NCBI GenBank assembly: GCA_037953745.1
Contig: JBAKBP010007172.1
Location: 38,760-102,759, forward strand
Length of the DNA: 64,000 nt
Origin: Lithodes maja
Lineage: Eukaryota > Arthropoda > Malacostraca > Decapoda > Lithodidae
Reading direction: 5' to 3'
Shown: piece by piece, positions 62,331-64,000 of the stretch
Layout of the letters: the number at the start of each line of letters is the position of its first letter
Numbering within the stretch: position 1 is the stretch's first letter
Notes under the pieces: generated by a model
Database searches by the model: none
Seen by the model: only the letters and a program-made list of their open reading frames with translations
Told to the model about the DNA's origin: nothing
Position numbers and translations under genes: made by a program

Positions 62331-62480
62331 ATATTATGTTTTTTACACCAACCAACTTCACATCTAAACTCGATTAATGAAATCAACAAATACATGTGGC
62401 CCTCCGAGGACTCGAACCCAGGTTACTCACATCGAAATTCCATGCAGTATGCATTACGCTATCAAGACAGTTATATGATG
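62331..62480 (-). mobile_element. tRNA-headed repeat (family S-V), diverged copy
   Basis: Minus strand: CTGTCTTGATAGCGTAATGC (A box, eroded) and CTGGGTTCGAGTCCTCGGAG (B box), followed by GGCCACATGTATTTG and TTCATTAATCG. Same arrangement as the copies at 18060, 60228 and 63090. Confidence 0.6.
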
Positions 62481-62934
62481 ATGAAAGTAAGTCCTGGGGT
62501 GGGTGAAGGGAAAACAGTCATGTAAGAAGCGAACGCAAAGAGCGTGCGAAGATTCATGGCAATATTTTGCTTGCTATTTTGATGAATTACCCGGTAGCAT
62601 TAAAAAAAAGTAATTTTCAGGACCTGGGTTACTGATTTCCAGACTCCAGTGTAGTCTAACCGTACCTTCCTAATCTAATCTAACTGAATATAGCCTGCAC
62701 ACTGCACTTAATATGGCATTATAATGTAAAACTTGCAAAATAAACAAACCAAAACTTATACAACACGGTAAAAAGACAAAATAACTAATCAAAATCGCTA
62801 TGTGGAAACAACGCTTTTAAAATAAAATAATAATTTATAAATAAAGGAACACAATCATACTGGCATATCAGGAGACTAAAGATTTTTTAATTTTGGGGGA
62901 TAAAATTGCACCTTCACCTGTTAGGATATTTCTT
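62481..62934. other. Unannotated spacer
   Basis: AT-rich, no recognised element. Confidence 0.5.
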
Positions 62935-63190
62935 CGAGAGGCCGGTCTATATGATCTGTGCCCCATGAATATTCTTTCCTCTCACTTAAACAGTAGGCTA
63001 CCATAGTGCGGTTGGGAGTATGAACATGATTAGATTAATATCCAGTATTCGAGAATGGATAATAAGTCGTAGGCGTGTGCATAAACCTTTAACCGTCCTG
63101 GTGGTGTAATGGTTAAGGTGGCAAAAATATGTGTGTGATAACCCGGGTTCGAATCCCGGTGGATCATATATACTTTAATTAATTTCATTG
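62935..63190 (+). mobile_element. tRNA-headed repeat (family S-V), inverted copy 2
   Basis: Plus strand: GAATATTCTTTCCTCTCACT through GAATGGATAATAAGTCG, then CCTGGTGGTGTAATGGTTAA (A box) and CCCGGGTTCGAATCCCGGTG (B box, about 63142-63161), ATTAATTTCATTGG. Mirror of 60228-60500. Confidence 0.8.
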
Positions 63191-63535
63191 GGGGTGTGGT
63201 GGTGAGATTAATAAAAATAATAGATGTAAATGATTAGGTTTTTCCAATGGCTTTTGGTGTGATGTGCAGTATATGATTATGACAATTGATTTGCTAGGAA
63301 TTGACTCGGACATCCTTCCCAAGCTTAGCCCCACCCTGATAGTGGGCTTACACACTTGGGGTAATGATTGTACCAACCAGATTAGGTTACCGTATCTCGT
63401 GACAACAGATGGCAAGGCAGCATGCTACACGCTACTAATAAAAGCTTTCCAGGGCAGTAGGACTCTGACCTTTATTTGTAGGGAGGGTGGGAGATAGATA
63501 CAGTTTCTTACAGTAGATCCTCTGGAAAAGGCAAA
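63191..63535. other. Unassigned; one open frame
   Basis: A 77-codon plus-strand frame (63264-63497, e.g. LVTTDGKAACYTLLIKAFQG) has no family similarity I recognise and no convincing splice sites. Left unassigned. Confidence 0.4.
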
Positions 63536-63539
63536 CTAG

Positions 63540-64000
63540 GCCTGTGTATCCAGCTCAGTGCCAGTACTTGCACTACTGCGGTCGTTCACTGTGTTGGCGG
63601 CGGCGGCAGCAGACTCAACATTTTTACTATTCTGTATTTTTGCTTTATAATCAAACTTCAAATCTTTTCTTCCCCATGCTTTATCAAGATTACTTTCAAA
63701 CTTCCTTATTGATTCGGAATCGACTACATACTGGGGCAGTGCGTTCCACTCATTTACCACTATCACAAAATGAGTTCTTTGCCTTTTCAACCCTATTTCT
63801 TTCTTTGTAAATTTTCTTTGTGTCCTTTCGTTCTTGTTCCCTCCCGCATCAAGAAGATACCTTCACACACATCCTCATCATACTTTCCTGACACTATCTT
63901 AAAAGTCTCTATCATATCCCCTCTTTCTCCTATATGCCCAGTGTCTGGAAAGTCCCAGTGTCCTCAACCTCTGCTCATTGCCCGCGTTCTTCAACGTTGG
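63540..64000 (-). pseudogene. CR1-type LINE 3' end, running off the window
   Basis: Minus strand: LKNAGNEQRLRTLGL and RRKRG.. near 63995-63915, REGTRTKGHKENLQRKK (about 63845), FVIVVNEWNALPQYVVDSES (about 63765) and KFESNLDKAWGRKDLKFDYK. These are the post-RT C-terminal motifs of CR1-type ORF2 (RTLGL..R..RGD, GT.GH, WN.LP..VV). Stops and frame changes are present. The element continues beyond 64000. Confidence 0.75.

Noticed and set aside
63094..63165. Functional tRNA gene with GGTTCGAATCC
   Set aside because: Same head recurs at 60228, 62331 and 18060 within dispersed repeats, and the cloverleaf is incomplete.
63264..63497. Small host exon
   Set aside because: No recognisable family and no clear splice sites.

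Overview
This is eukaryotic, transposon-dominated DNA, most likely from an arthropod and probably a decapod crustacean. That placement is inferred from the mixture of CR1-, L2-, I/Jockey- and DIRS-type retroelements, several tRNA-headed SINEs, scattered TTAGG/CCTAA arthropod telomere-type motifs, and a broken SINE core of a kind I associate with decapods. There are no operons, CRISPR arrays or bacterial signals. The only host gene I can support is the 3' half of an SLC13 (Na+/dicarboxylate-sulfate, DASS/INDY family) transporter on the minus strand. Its four exons lie at 24251-24157, 22686-22403, 20583-20446 and 17606-17463, all with consensus splice sites and one continuous reading frame. Upstream exons are not visible and are presumably beyond the repeat block at 24.7-41 kb or outside the window.

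Layout. 0-5 kb: a CR1-type LINE (SGNH-esterase ORF1 remnant plus an open EN-RT ORF2) flanked by two pieces of a minus-strand Jockey-like LINE. 5-11.4 kb: non-coding DNA packed with fold-back elements, many flanked by TTAA, and a degenerate minisatellite carrying a TA-flanked MITE and a tRNA-derived SINE. 11.6-11.8 kb: a 200-N assembly gap. 11.88-17.01 kb: a structurally complete, GC-rich DIRS1-like tyrosine-recombinase retrotransposon, with inverted terminal repeats and an internal complementary region, inserted in an older LINE. 17.4-24.3 kb: the SLC13 exons, with introns holding an I-like LINE (14-bp target duplication), a LINE-derived SINE (13-bp duplication), a tRNA-type SINE and MITEs. 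24.7-41.1 kb: a block built from three copies of an unusually long LTR (about 3.4-3.7 kb). Two of them bracket an internal region that encodes only a Gag-like, proline-rich protein; the third is broken by a piggyBac-like MITE and a LINE. 41.5-49.9 kb: a region bounded by a 350-bp inverted repeat that contains a Tc1-like remnant, an L2-like LINE, a SINE, a perfect 30-bp palindrome and a second CR1 copy. 51-59.9 kb: a LINE (here called LINE B) split by a DNA transposon with 8-bp target duplications and by an intact-ORF CR1 element. 60-64 kb: inverted SINE copies, another LINE-B-derived SINE and a CR1 3' end at the window edge.

Nesting gives a relative history: minisatellite before its MITE and SINE; LINE before DIRS; LINE B before CR1 copy C and the 8-bp-TSD transposon; old LTR copy before its MITE and LINE. 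The most distinctive systems are the DIRS element (whose RT catalytic aspartates appear replaced), the giant-LTR gag-only element, the LINE-B/SINE pair that shares both ends, and the 8-bp-TSD transposon that carries its own 130-bp satellite.
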